NCBI RefSeq assembly: GCF_001477495.1
Contig: NZ_LDTF01000016.1
Location: 1-42,150, forward strand
From: Sphingomonas yabuuchiae
GTDB lineage: Bacteria > Pseudomonadota > Alphaproteobacteria > Sphingomonadales > Sphingomonadaceae
DNA length: 42,150 nucleotides
Direction: 5' to 3'
This document shows, in pieces, positions 11,809-21,781 of this stretch. Under the pieces are notes generated by a model. It was not told where the DNA came from. It saw only the letters and a program-made list of their open reading frames with translations, and ran no database searches. Position 1 is the first letter of the stretch; every line of letters starts with the position of its first letter. The position numbers were made by a program, and so were the translations under genes.

Positions 11809-13409
11809 TGCGTATCCTGTCCCCCCTCCCTGCCCTGCTGCTCGCTGCCACCGCGCTGTCTGGTTGTTCGCTGGCCCCGAAATATGAGCGGCCCGCCACA
11901 CCGGTGCCGCCCTCCTGGCCGGTCGGCGACGCCTATCTCCGCCAGTCGGAAGCGGCCCTGCCCACGGTGCGCTACAGCGACATCTTTCGCGACGCGCGGT
12001 TGCAGCAGCTGATTACCCAGGCGCTGGCCAATAATCGCGACCTGCGCGTGGCGGCGGCGAACATCGCCTCGACCCGTGCGCAATATCGCATCCAGCGCGG
12101 CAGCCTGTTCCCTGCCGTCAGTGCGACGGGCCGATACAGCTATACGGATCGCGGGTCGGGCGGCGCAGGATCGAGCGCGGTTGGTGGCGGGGGCACGGGT
12201 GTCGGTACCGGCAACAACGGAGGAACGGGCACCGGGACCGGCAACGGCACCGTCGATGGCGGCACGGGGACCGGCGTCGGCAATGGCGGCGTCGATACGG
12301 GCGGGACCGGCGGCATCGTCACCGGCGCGAATGGCGGCGGCAGCGCCTGGTCGGTGAATCTGGGCGTCAACGCCTTCGAACTCGATCTGTTCGGCCGCAT
12401 CCGCTCGCTGACCGGCGCGGCGCTCGACCGTTATTTCGCGACCGAGGCGGCGGCGCGCGCGACCCGACTGACGCTGGTCGGTGACATCGCCGATGCCTGG
12501 CTGAATTACGGCGCGGACCAGAGCCTGCTCGCCATCGCCCAGCAGACCGCCGCCAGCGCCGAGCGCAGCGTCACGCTCACCCGTGCGCGGCTCCAGGGCG
12601 GCATCTCGCCGCGGACCGACCTGCGTCAGGCCGAACAGGTGCTGGCGACCGCACAGGCGGACCTAGCGCTCCAGAAGACCGCCGTGGCGCAGGACGTCAA
12701 CGCGCTGCAACTGCTGATCGGCGCGCCCATCGACACCACGCTCCTCCCCCGTTCCATCGAGGAGGCCGCGCCGACGGTCGCGACGCTGCCCGCCGGGCTC
12801 GATTCGGGCATCCTGCTGCGTCGTCCGGACGTGGTGCAGGCCGAATATCTGCTGCGCGCCACCAATGGTCAGATCGGCGCGGCGCGCGCGGCCCTGTTCC
12901 CGCGCATCTCGCTGACCGGGCTGGTCGGCTTTGCCAGCACCGCGCTGACCTCGCTCTTCTCGGGCGGCAGCTTCAACTATTCGGTCGCGCCCTCGGTCAG
13001 CTACCCGATCTTCCAGGCGGGAGCGGGGATCGCGAACGTGCAATATTCGCAGGCCCAGCGCGACGCGGCGCTCGCAACCTATGAAAAGGCGATCCAGACC
13101 GCTTTCCAGGAAACCGCCGATGCCCTGGCGCGGCAGGGCACGATCGACGATCAGCTCGGCGCCAATCGCCGCTTCCTGAACGCGGCGAGCGATACCTATC
13201 GCTTGACCGAGGCGAGCTATCGCGGCGGGGTGACGCCGTTCCTGAACACGCTGGATGCGCAGCGCTCGCTCTATTCGGCGCAGCGGACGGTGATCGCGAC
13301 GCAGCTGACGGCGGCGAGCAATCGGGTGACGCTCTATCGGGTGCTCGGCGGGGACTCGCTTCTGGAGGCCACCGCCAACGGACCGGTGGCGCTCAGCCCC
13401 GGCAATTAA
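11808..13409 (+). CDS. Efflux outer-membrane channel, NodT family lipoprotein
   Basis: TolC/OprM-type outer-membrane exit duct for the upstream RND pump, 533 residues. The signal peptide has a lipobox (LSGC, cysteine about residue 20), giving a lipid-anchored OprM-like form. Two internal repeats of the OEP fold are visible: AFELDLFGRIRSLTGAALDRY in the first half and FPRISLTGLVGFAS with RQGTIDDQ in the second. Between the first two predicted beta-strands, at residues about 116-180, lies a Gly/Thr/Asn-rich low-complexity insert not present in OprM. That position corresponds to an extracellular loop. The start ATG overlaps the permease stop. It is the last gene of the operon, followed by a hairpin. 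Confidence 0.94.
12153..12347 (+). repeat. Gly/Thr-rich low-complexity segment inside the channel gene
   Basis: About 65 codons made almost wholly of Gly, Thr, Asn, Val, Ser and Ala, with recurring short motifs such as GTGTG and NGGVDTGG, at residues 116-180 of the outer-membrane channel. The reading frame stays open on both sides and normal OprM-like sequence resumes at WSVNLGVNAFELDLFGR. The underlying DNA is built of degenerate GGCACCGG-like units, consistent with expansion by slippage. Confidence 0.75.
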
Positions 13410-13421
13410 GCGACAGGGCTG

Positions 13422-13456
13422 CCCTCACCCTTCCCATTGGCCTGGAAGGGTGAGGG
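13422..13456. terminator. Bidirectional hairpin between the efflux operon and the phasin gene
   Basis: CCCTCACCCTTCC (13422-13434) pairs perfectly with GGAAGGGTGAGGG (13444-13456) around a nine-base loop. It lies between two convergent genes, 13 bases after the channel stop and 11 bases past the phasin stop. T-runs are weak (TCTT on the plus strand), so efficient intrinsic termination is likely but not certain. Confidence 0.65.
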
Positions 13457-13466
13457 TCTTGTGGGA

Positions 13467-13835
13467 TCAGTCCTGCTTCGGTCCGCGCGCGGCGCCGACC
13501 GCGTCGCGACCGAACTGGACGATCATCTCGCCGATCTCGCGCGCCTGCGACATGGAGCGGTTGCCCTGCTCGCGAAGGAACTCGGTCTGGATGCGCATGA
13601 CATCGCCGAGGTCCTTCGCCGACGCTGCCGAGCGCATCGCGGCAAAGGCCTCGCGGGTGTTGGTCTCGGCCTGTTCGAGCATCTTGAGCGTGACCTGCGA
13701 ACCGCCCTCGGCCATTTTCTGACCGGTCGCCTGCATCGCCTCGCCCGCGCCCTTCATCCGGTCGGTAAAGGCGCCCGCGCCCATATCGCCGCCGATCGCA
13801 CCCGCGCCGCCACCCGTTCCGATATCCTCGGCCAT
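13467..13835 (-). CDS. Phasin family protein
   Basis: Small protein (122 residues) expected to coat polyhydroxyalkanoate granules. The N-terminus is Gly/Ala-rich and flexible. The C-terminal two thirds is an amphipathic helical region with phasin-like stretches, EAFAAMRSAASAKDLGDVM followed by QTEFLREQGNRSMSQAREIGE. The start ATG at 13835 follows an AGGAGA ribosome-binding site; a longer frame to 13916 has no family character and no better site. A polyhydroxyalkanoate depolymerase lies elsewhere in the window (31390-32622), which supports PHA metabolism in this organism. No PHA synthase gene is seen. It stands alone, convergent with the efflux operon. Confidence 0.82.
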   Translation of the reverse strand: MAEDIGTGGGAGAIGGDMGAGAFTDRMKGAGEAMQATGQKMAEGGSQVTLKMLEQAETNTREAFAAMRSAASAKDLGDVMRIQTEFLREQGNRSMSQAREIGEMIVQFGRDAVGAARGPKQD

Positions 13836-13945
13836 GTCATCTTCTCCTGTGATTATGCCCGTGTCGGTTGAACCCCCGGAGGGTTCAGGAGTTGCACGGC
13901 GTTCCCGCCGTGACATGAAAGTTCACAATCCGGCCCGAAGGCGGC

Positions 13946-14404
13946 TCAAGGGCGCGTGAAATAGCCATTCAGGATGGTGAGCATCTTCTCGGTCGCGTGG
14001 AGGTGGCCGTCGTCACGCCGCTCGACCCAGTCACGCGCCAGCAGCAGCCTGATCCAGCGTTCGCCGACCTGACCGCTCGGCGACAATCCCGCCATTTCCA
14101 GCAGCGCGGCGTCACTCTCGTTCCCTTCGGCATGAAAGACGGCGAGCGCGATCTCCCAGGCCGGATCGCCGAACATGTCGGCATCGCCCCCGGCGATCGC
14201 GCGGACATCCCGGCGGCGCTTCAGGATCATCGCGGCGCATTCGCGCGGCGTCGGCACGCGCGGCGGACGCGGCACCGGCACGCCGCTCGCCTCGCCGGAA
14301 ATAGCCTGGATACGCGCCTGCACATCCGCCATCACGGCGATGAAGCGCCCGAAGCTCGCCCGATCCTCGGCGGGCCAGTGCAGCAATTGCAGATCACAAT
14401 TCAT
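13946..14404 (-). CDS. Hypothetical protein with MarR-like winged-helix C-terminus
   Basis: A 152-residue protein. The N-terminal part (about residues 1-60) is unrecognised. From about residue 62 the pattern (LKRRRDVRAI, then MFGDPAWEIALAVFHAE, then VGERWIRLLLARDWVERRDDG) resembles the winged-helix fold common in sphingomonad MarR-like regulators: a DPAW helix, a recognition-helix region and a wing. A DNA-binding role is inferred. The start MNCDLQLLHW overlaps the stop of the upstream membrane-protein gene by four bases (14401-14404), so the two are probably translated together. A longer open frame to 14758 is a shadow of that gene. It is last in a same-strand series running from 16224. Confidence 0.6.
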   Translation of the reverse strand: MNCDLQLLHWPAEDRASFGRFIAVMADVQARIQAISGEASGVPVPRPPRVPTPRECAAMILKRRRDVRAIAGGDADMFGDPAWEIALAVFHAEGNESDAALLEMAGLSPSGQVGERWIRLLLARDWVERRDDGHLHATEKMLTILNGYFTRP

Positions 14405-14859
14405 CGGATATTCCGCCAAGGCAGCGACCAGTCGGGGTCCGAGCCGTATCGTGCCAGCCTGAGCCGGTGCCGCAGCACCCCGGCCGCCAGCAGCACGAGC
14501 ATGGGATAGGCCAGCTTGCCGCCCGCCTGGGCATACATCCACGGCATCAGCGCAGGGTCGAACCCCTTGACCCCATGGATCCCGACCGCCAGCAGATGCA
14601 GCGCGGCCAGCCAGAGCGGCCAGAAGCGGTTGGCGAGCAGCGCGACCGCCATCAACCCGCCCATCAACGTCACGTCGATGACCAGTTCCAGCGTCTCGAC
14701 GCTGCGGAAACTGGTTGAGGGATCGAAGGGCAGCACGATGGTCGCCACCGAGGCGCAAAGCAGGATGACCGCCGTCGCCCGTTCCGGCCAGCCGCCCAGC
14801 GTCAGCGCATAGAGGCAGACCAGCGCCTGAAGGATGTTGAAGACATAGATGTGCGTCAC
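14401..14859 (-). CDS. Hypothetical small integral membrane protein
   Basis: About 152 residues and very hydrophobic, with five probable membrane helices (starting near IYVFNILQALVCLYAL, ATAVILLCASVATIVL, LELVIDVTLMGGLMAVALLA, WPLWLAALHLLAVGIHGV and AYPMLVLLAAGVL). No family recognised. The start is taken as GTG at 14859, because upstream codons are charged and proline-rich and belong to intergenic DNA; no ATG is available near it. Its stop overlaps the downstream winged-helix gene, suggesting that membrane protein and DNA-binding protein work as a pair. Function not assignable from sequence. Confidence 0.6.
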   Translation of the reverse strand: MTHIYVFNILQALVCLYALTLGGWPERATAVILLCASVATIVLPFDPSTSFRSVETLELVIDVTLMGGLMAVALLANRFWPLWLAALHLLAVGIHGVKGFDPALMPWMYAQAGGKLAYPMLVLLAAGVLRHRLRLARYGSDPDWSLPWRNIR

Positions 14860-14911
14860 GGCGTGCCCCGCTGGCCAGAATGGAAGAAGGACACGCCGCG
14901 CCGCCCCGGGA

Positions 14912-15259
14912 TCAGGCGGCCGCGCGCAGCGGCAGGGCCTCGACGATGCCGGTCGTCTGGGGCGGCTTGGGGCGGTTGTCGCCATATTCGTCCGCATCGA
15001 AGCCGATGGTCTGGCCGACCTTTTCCAAGATGCGGTGGCTCTGCACCGCATGGCCGCGGGCCTGGCCGATCGCCATCATCGCCTGGCCCAGCATTTCGAA
15101 GGCGTGCTGGCCGACCACCGCCGACAGTCGCGCTTCGGCCCGCGCGCGGGGCAGCGCCATCGCCAGTTCGCCCGCCGTGGCGAACGCCGTGTCGAGTTCA
15201 TTCTCCAGCTTCCACAGGAGCTGGGTCACCTGAAGAGCCGCTTCATGTTCCGTCGTCAT
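14912..15259 (-). CDS. Hypothetical helical protein
   Basis: A 115-residue soluble, mostly helical protein beginning MTTEHEAALQVTQLLW. It is rich in Ala, Leu and charged residues and ends in a Pro-containing tail (KPPQTTGIVEALPLRAAA). No signal peptide, membrane segment or known motif is visible. A longer frame to 15301 is open, but the ATG at 15259 gives the more natural start. It lies about 50 bases upstream of the small membrane protein and about 50 bases downstream of the LuxR-type gene, all on the minus strand, so it may belong to the same transcription unit. Confidence 0.6.
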   Translation of the reverse strand: MTTEHEAALQVTQLLWKLENELDTAFATAGELAMALPRARAEARLSAVVGQHAFEMLGQAMMAIGQARGHAVQSHRILEKVGQTIGFDADEYGDNRPKPPQTTGIVEALPLRAAA

Positions 15260-15310
15260 CGCCTGTGCCCCCTGATCTGGTCCATGCGCCCCCGGCGACA
15301 TGGAGGATGG

Positions 15311-16027
15311 TCATCCGGCAAGGTGCGTCAAACGTCCGATCACCCGGGTCATCACGTCGAGTCCCGTCGCCAGCATGCCGAAGCCGATGGCGAGTGCGAC
15401 GGCGATCGTGGGAACCCAGAGCAGCCTTTCGGCCATGCTCATGTCGTTGTGTGTCTGCCCCTGCCGCCGAACGGGAAGGGACAAGCGGGGCGATGCGTGG
15501 ACATGGCCGTCCTGCACCGCCCCACCGACCGTACTCCCATCCGGTGCCATCGGAAGTGGCACGGGCGACGGTTCGGCATCTAGCCCCGTAAAATCGGGTA
15601 TGATTTTGTGCGGGGTTACTTCTTCCCGTTTTTCAAGAACTTGGTCGCTTGCCTGAGCGTCTGTTCGGGCCTCATACTCGTCCAGCGCCATCGCCGCGTC
15701 ACGCCGGTTGCGCGCGCCGAGCAACCGCACCGCCTCGGCCAGATAGCTGTCGACGGTCGACTTTCCCAAGCCGAGTTCGGTGGCGATTTCCTTCGAGCCC
15801 TTGAGTGCCTTGACCCCGCGAAGACATTCGCGATGGCGGCGGGTGAGCAGGGCGAAGCGTTCGGGCGTCATCTCATTTTCCGGTCGCGCCGGATAATCGG
15901 TCCAGCCATGACGCTGCCCTAGCCGGACGGACGGGGCCTCGCCAAGCTGTTCCGTCTCCAATGCGGGGGAGATGGGCCATTCGTCAGCAAGGTCCACCGC
16001 TCCCGGCGATGATTCCCGGCTGCTCAA
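15311..16027 (-). CDS. LuxR-type helix-turn-helix protein with C-terminal membrane anchor
   Basis: A 238-residue predicted regulator. A LuxR/sigma-4-like helix-turn-helix lies at about residues 53-105: MTPERFALLTRRHRECLRGV, then SKEIATELGLGKSTVDSYLAEAVRLLG. A linker rich in Pro and acidic residues follows, then a hydrophobic segment near the C-terminus (ERLLWVPTIAVALAIGFGML) that should span the membrane. The protein therefore looks like a membrane-tethered DNA-binding protein with no obvious receiver or ligand domain. The TTG start at 16027 overlaps the upstream small gene's stop; an internal ATG just before the HTH (residue 53) is an alternative start. It may control its own small operon or the divergent acnA. 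Targets unknown. Confidence 0.72.
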   Translation of the reverse strand: MSSRESSPGAVDLADEWPISPALETEQLGEAPSVRLGQRHGWTDYPARPENEMTPERFALLTRRHRECLRGVKALKGSKEIATELGLGKSTVDSYLAEAVRLLGARNRRDAAMALDEYEARTDAQASDQVLEKREEVTPHKIIPDFTGLDAEPSPVPLPMAPDGSTVGGAVQDGHVHASPRLSLPVRRQGQTHNDMSMAERLLWVPTIAVALAIGFGMLATGLDVMTRVIGRLTHLAG

Positions 16028-16224
16028 TCCTTCCGATGCGGCACATGAATCGCCTCGATCGAATCGAGGGCCTGCAGCAGATCGTCAAACGCCGTGTCCT
16101 CCTCGACCGGAAAAGAACGGCGAAATCCCGAACCCAGCACGTCCAGATCGCGCTGGGTCAGCAGGCCGACCGCGACGATCGGGTCGGGACGGCGGATATC
16201 CTTGCGCGGCGGGTTTCCGGTCAT
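16024..16224 (-). CDS. Hypothetical 66-residue protein
   Basis: Begins MTGNPPRKDIRRPDPIV at 16224 and ends just inside the start of the LuxR-type gene (four-base overlap at 16024-16027). The sequence has a Leu-rich middle (GLLTQRDLDVLG) and an acidic C-terminal helix (EEDTAFDDLLQALDSIEA), and looks like a folded small protein and not random translation. No family recognised. The overlap suggests coupled translation with the membrane-anchored regulator, possibly as a partner or modulator; that is inference. Upstream in-frame ATG at 16254 is a less likely start. Confidence 0.6.
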   Translation of the reverse strand: MTGNPPRKDIRRPDPIVAVGLLTQRDLDVLGSGFRRSFPVEEDTAFDDLLQALDSIEAIHVPHRKD

Positions 16225-16616
16225 TTCCGCCACCGTCGGCGCTGAACGGCGCACGCACGCCCGGCCGTCGACCCCGCGTGTCCCGCAGGACTATGTGAGG
16301 TAACCGACCGATCATTCTTCAGGGCATGCATTGTCCAAACTCCAACCATGACCATCTGAACCCGCTATCGACCAAGGCTGTTCCACGCATTTTCACGCTT
16401 GCGACAAGCCGTCCGCCGCAGCCCGTGCCGGGCCGGGACGCGCTTCGGCACGCGCGGAAGTTGCGAATGGCTTTCACTGCGCTGCACCCTTCCCTGTCGG
16501 GCAACCCCTTGCTAAGGCCGCTGGCGTCAACCGGAGATTTCCCCGGCGCGCCCGCTCGCGGCTGCATGCTGCCGTGTCCCACTGGGCGTGCCCGGCTCGA
16601 CCATGAAGGGACGCCC
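16225..16616. other. Intergenic region upstream of acnA and the divergent LuxR-type operon
   Basis: A 392-base stretch without a convincing gene. It must hold the promoters for the divergent small-protein/LuxR operon and for acnA. An open frame joined to acnA runs through it from 16326, but its translation lacks aconitase similarity. A short inverted repeat (CGTGCCG / CGGCACG) sits at about 16422-16452. No clear consensus promoter or riboswitch could be recognised. Confidence 0.4.
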
Positions 16617-19304
<2,688 letters not shown>

Positions 19305-19349
19305 GTCGCCGATGGGGGCGGGCCGAAAGGTCCGCCTCCACGGTTACGC

Positions 19350-19387
19350 AAAAAGGCCCGCCCGGAGCGATCCGGGCGGGCCTTTTT
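19350..19387 (+). terminator. Rho-independent terminator of acnA
   Basis: AAAAAGGCCCGCCCGGA (19350-19366) pairs with TCCGGGCGGGCCTTTTT (19371-19387) around a four-base loop, giving a GC-rich stem flanked by A-run and T-run. It lies 46 bases after the acnA stop. Because the flanks are symmetrical it can also act on minus-strand transcripts. Confidence 0.95.
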
Positions 19388-19400
19388 CATGAGTGGTATC

Positions 19401-19538
19401 TTGCCCCTCCACCACTCGCTGGCGCGAGCGGTCCCCCTCCCCAAGCAGAGCTTGGGGAGGATTTGGCGCCCCCCGTTCCTCCCTGTGCGAAGCACGGGGA
19501 GGGGGACCGCCCGGCGCAGCCGGGTGGTGGAGGGGCAA
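19401..19538. repeat. Family 1 nested palindromic intergenic element
   Basis: A 15-base perfect inverted repeat bounds the element: TTGCCCCTCCACCAC (19401-19415) and its complement at 19524-19538. Inside are a second inverted repeat (GGTCCCCCTCCCC at 19430-19442 with GGGGAGGGGGACC at 19496-19508) and two further hairpins (about 19436-19460 and 19478-19502). It carries no gene and lies between the convergent acnA and the 19551 gene. The ends resemble elements at 27085 and 39357. Confidence 0.8.
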
Positions 19539-19550
19539 CCTCCCTTGCCG

Positions 19551-20231
19551 TCAAATCTTGCGCTGCTGCGCCTTACGCAGGGCGGTCTCGCGCTCCAGCC
19601 GGTCGAGAATGGTCTCGATCGATTCGTCCTGTCGATCGGGAAGCGGCAGGGCGGCGCCCTGTTCCTCCGGCGCAGGCTCCCGCATTGGCGGGATCGGCAT
19701 GGGTTCGGCCGCAGCCGGGCGCATGGGCTCGCGCGGCGTCGACAGGATCGCCTCCGGGTCATAGGCCGACAGCGGCTGGTCCAGATCGGCGGGCAGAGTA
19801 CGCTCGACGATATCTTCCTCGAGTGGGGGCGGCGGAGCGCCGAGTTCGGCGGCGTTCAGCGGACGGCGCGGCGGCGCGTCCGGGTGGCGGTCGGAACGGC
19901 GTACGGCGGGCACATAATCCTCGTCATCGTCATCGCGCACCGGCTTGGCACGGCGCGCGAGCAAACCTCCCGGTCCCCAGAGCAGATAGACGACGGCCCA
20001 GGTCACCGCCCCCGCCCCCAACCCGGCGACCAGCGCGAGCAGCATCCGCGCCTTCATGCCCAGCGGCGGCCGGGCGGCAGCGAGGAAATCACCAAGGCTC
20101 AGGCTCGAAACCAGCGACTCGAGCCGCCAATCGGGCGCGATCATGACAAGCAGGATCGCGAACAGTCCGACGGCCCCGCCGATCCAGGCGGGTCCGAAGC
20201 GTCGTTGAGGGGGCATGGCGGTGAAGGTCAT
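19551..20231 (-). CDS. Hypothetical membrane protein with Pro-rich cytoplasmic tail
   Basis: A 226-residue protein with two predicted membrane helices near the N-terminus (WIGGAVGLFAILLVMIAP and MLLALVAGLGAGAVTWAVVYLLWG). A long hydrophilic region follows, with an acidic patch (DDDDED), several Pro-rich stretches and a charged helical C-terminus (SIETILDRLERETALRKAQ). No family recognised. It starts about four bases after the glycosyltransferase stop on the same strand, so it is probably co-transcribed and could help place the polysaccharide machinery in the membrane; that is inference. ATG at 20216 is an alternative start. Confidence 0.65.
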   Translation of the reverse strand: MTFTAMPPQRRFGPAWIGGAVGLFAILLVMIAPDWRLESLVSSLSLGDFLAAARPPLGMKARMLLALVAGLGAGAVTWAVVYLLWGPGGLLARRAKPVRDDDDEDYVPAVRRSDRHPDAPPRRPLNAAELGAPPPPLEEDIVERTLPADLDQPLSAYDPEAILSTPREPMRPAAAEPMPIPPMREPAPEEQGAALPLPDRQDESIETILDRLERETALRKAQQRKI

Positions 20232-20235
20232 GATC

Positions 20236-21438
20236 TTACGTCTTCGCCCCGTCTAACAATCGTTGGTAAACAGGTTCGTAACGCCGGATATTCGACGCCC
20301 AATTCCGTTCCTTTTCGACGAACGCCCGGCCCGCCGCGCGCCGCGCATCCCAGCCGCCGCGATCCGCCAGCAGGGCGGCCACCGCATCGGCGATCGCCGC
20401 CGGATCGTCGGGCGCGAACAACGTGCCCGTCCGCCCGTCCTCAATCAGTTCGCGATGCCCGCCGACATCCGAGGCAGCGACCAGCTTGCCCTGCGCCATG
20501 GCCTCCAAGGGTTTCAGCGGCGTGACGAGATCGGTCAGCCGCATCTTCTTACGCGGATAGGCCAGGATATCGACCATGCTGTAATAACGCTCGACCTGCT
20601 GGTGCGGCACCCGCCCGACGAAGCGGATCGCCGCCGCCACGGGCGAGCGGTCCGCCTGTGCCCGCAACGCCGTCTCCATCGGCCCGCCACCGACCAGCAG
20701 CAGCCGCGCCTTGGGTCGTGCGGCCACCAGTCGCGGCATGGCGGCGATCAGGTCGTCCAGGCCTTCATAATCATAGAAGCTGCCGATGAAGCCGATCACC
20801 TCGGCATCGGCCAGTCCCAGTTCCTCGGCCAGCGCTTCATCGCGGGCGAGCGGCTGGCCGAACAGCCCCAGATCGACGCCATTGGGAGACACGATGATCT
20901 TGTCCCCCGGCAGCCCCCGCGCGATCAGGTCGCCGCGCAAGCCTTCGCAGATCACCGCGATCGCATCGGCGCGTCGACAGGCCCAGCTTTCCATTGCGCG
21001 TGTCACGCGGTAACGGGCGCTGCCCGCCGTGCCGGTGCCGTTGCCGACCGCCGCATCCTCCCAAAAAGCGCGGATTTCATAGACCAGCGGCAATCGCCGC
21101 CGCCGCGCCACGGCAAGCCCAGCCAGCGCATCGAGTACCGGCGAATGGGCGTGCAGGATATCGGGCTTGAAAGCCGTCACCGCCCGGTCGATCGCCCGGA
21201 TGTGCGCAGCCAGTCCGGTCGCCTCGCCGACCAGTCCCCCGCGCATCGCAACCGGCGTGCGATAGAAGGTCAGGCCGTCGAGCGTCTCGACCGCGGCATC
21301 TCCTGCCCCCTGCCGAACGCCCGTCACCGCCGCGACGTCATGCCCCGCCCCCTCCTGCGCCTTCAGGATGGCGCGGGTGCGAAAGGTGTAACCGCTTTGC
21401 AGCGGCAGCCCATGGTCTAGGATATGCAGGATACGCAT
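20236..21438 (-). CDS. Glycosyltransferase family 4, exosortase A system-associated
   Basis: A 400-residue GT-B glycosyltransferase. The N-terminus MRILHILDHGLPLQSGYTFRTRAIL is the hallmark of the group found next to exosortase A/PEP-CTERM systems. An N-terminal Glyco_transf_4-like domain and a C-terminal GT4 domain (VIGFIGSFYDYEGLDDLI, then LKPLEAMAQGKLVAASDVGGHRELI with the GT4 acidic-region motif) are visible. It likely adds a sugar from a nucleotide donor to a lipid-linked exopolysaccharide precursor on the cytoplasmic face. The start at 21438 is chosen from family N-termini; ATG at 21456 is possible. The very long upstream frame is spurious and runs through the tandem repeat. The gene diverges from the O-glycosylation ligase gene. 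Confidence 0.88.
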   Translation of the reverse strand: MRILHILDHGLPLQSGYTFRTRAILKAQEGAGHDVAAVTGVRQGAGDAAVETLDGLTFYRTPVAMRGGLVGEATGLAAHIRAIDRAVTAFKPDILHAHSPVLDALAGLAVARRRRLPLVYEIRAFWEDAAVGNGTGTAGSARYRVTRAMESWACRRADAIAVICEGLRGDLIARGLPGDKIIVSPNGVDLGLFGQPLARDEALAEELGLADAEVIGFIGSFYDYEGLDDLIAAMPRLVAARPKARLLLVGGGPMETALRAQADRSPVAAAIRFVGRVPHQQVERYYSMVDILAYPRKKMRLTDLVTPLKPLEAMAQGKLVAASDVGGHRELIEDGRTGTLFAPDDPAAIADAVAALLADRGGWDARRAAGRAFVEKERNWASNIRRYEPVYQRLLDGAKT

Positions 21439-21461
21439 CAGCTTACGACCTGTCATGCCAG

Positions 21462-21519
21462 CCCTTAACGCCGCGTCAACCGCCGGATTATAAGCAGGTC
21501 CCGGAAGTGGCGTTAAGGG
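21462..21519. promoter_or_regulatory. 11-base inverted repeat in a divergent promoter region
   Basis: CCCTTAACGCC (21462-21472) and its exact complement GGCGTTAAGGG (21509-21519) are separated by 36 bases in the roughly 100-base gap between the divergent glycosyltransferase and small-ORF/ligase genes. Each copy therefore lies, in the same orientation relative to transcription, just upstream of one of the two genes. It may be a paired operator, or a shared leader/ribosome-binding element (AAGGG). Confidence 0.5.
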
Positions 21520-21535
21520 TTTGGGGACACGGGCG

Positions 21536-21781
21536 ATGATCGACAGCTTTGCCCTTCTTCTCACCCATGGCCTGATGCTGATCGCCGCATGGCGGCTGGT
21601 CGGACGACGCGATCTGGACCAAGAGGACGATGCCCGCCAGACCGCCTCGAAGCCCGGTACGAAGCGGCGTCTCGACCCCGACGCAAAGCGGCGTCTCGAC
21701 CCCGACGCAAAGCGGCGTCTCGACCCCGACGCAAAGCGGCGTCTCGACCCCGACGCAAAGCGGCGTCTCGACAATGCGTGA
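21536..21781 (+). CDS. Small membrane protein with octapeptide repeat C-terminus
   Basis: An 81-residue ORF starting MIDSFALLLTHGLMLIAAW, a probable single membrane helix followed by a charged tail (RRDLDQEDDARQ). The last third is five copies of KRRLD separated by PDA, coded by a 24-bp tandem repeat. The stop lies eight bases inside the following ligase gene (21774-21781), the usual arrangement for coupled translation. The non-repeat N-terminus has protein-like composition, so I regard it as a real gene even though no family is recognised. It may assist the ligase in the membrane; that is inference. Confidence 0.6.
   Translation: MIDSFALLLTHGLMLIAAWRLVGRRDLDQEDDARQTASKPGTKRRLDPDAKRRLDPDAKRRLDPDAKRRLDPDAKRRLDNA
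21662..21772 (+). repeat. 24-bp in-frame tandem repeat (four full copies plus a 15-base partial)
   Basis: Unit AAGCGGCGTCTCGAC followed by CCCGACGCA begins at 21662, 21686, 21710, 21734 and 21758, the last copy keeping only its first 15 bases. The visible copies are essentially identical. The unit length is a multiple of three, so copy-number change keeps the small ORF in frame. The array ends two bases before the ligase start codon. Confidence 0.95.

Noticed and set aside
16326..16616. 97-codon extension of aconitase
   Set aside because: The extension shows no aconitase similarity, and the ATG at 16617 has a good ribosome-binding site and matches family N-termini.
21662..21772. CRISPR-like array
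   Set aside because: The 24-bp units are directly adjacent with no spacers, and the array lies inside an open reading frame. It is a coding tandem repeat.
20236..21774. Extended N-terminus of the glycosyltransferase reading SGSRRRFA repeats
   Set aside because: The family start is MRILHILDH at 21438. The extension only reads the tandem repeat and divergent promoter on the wrong strand.
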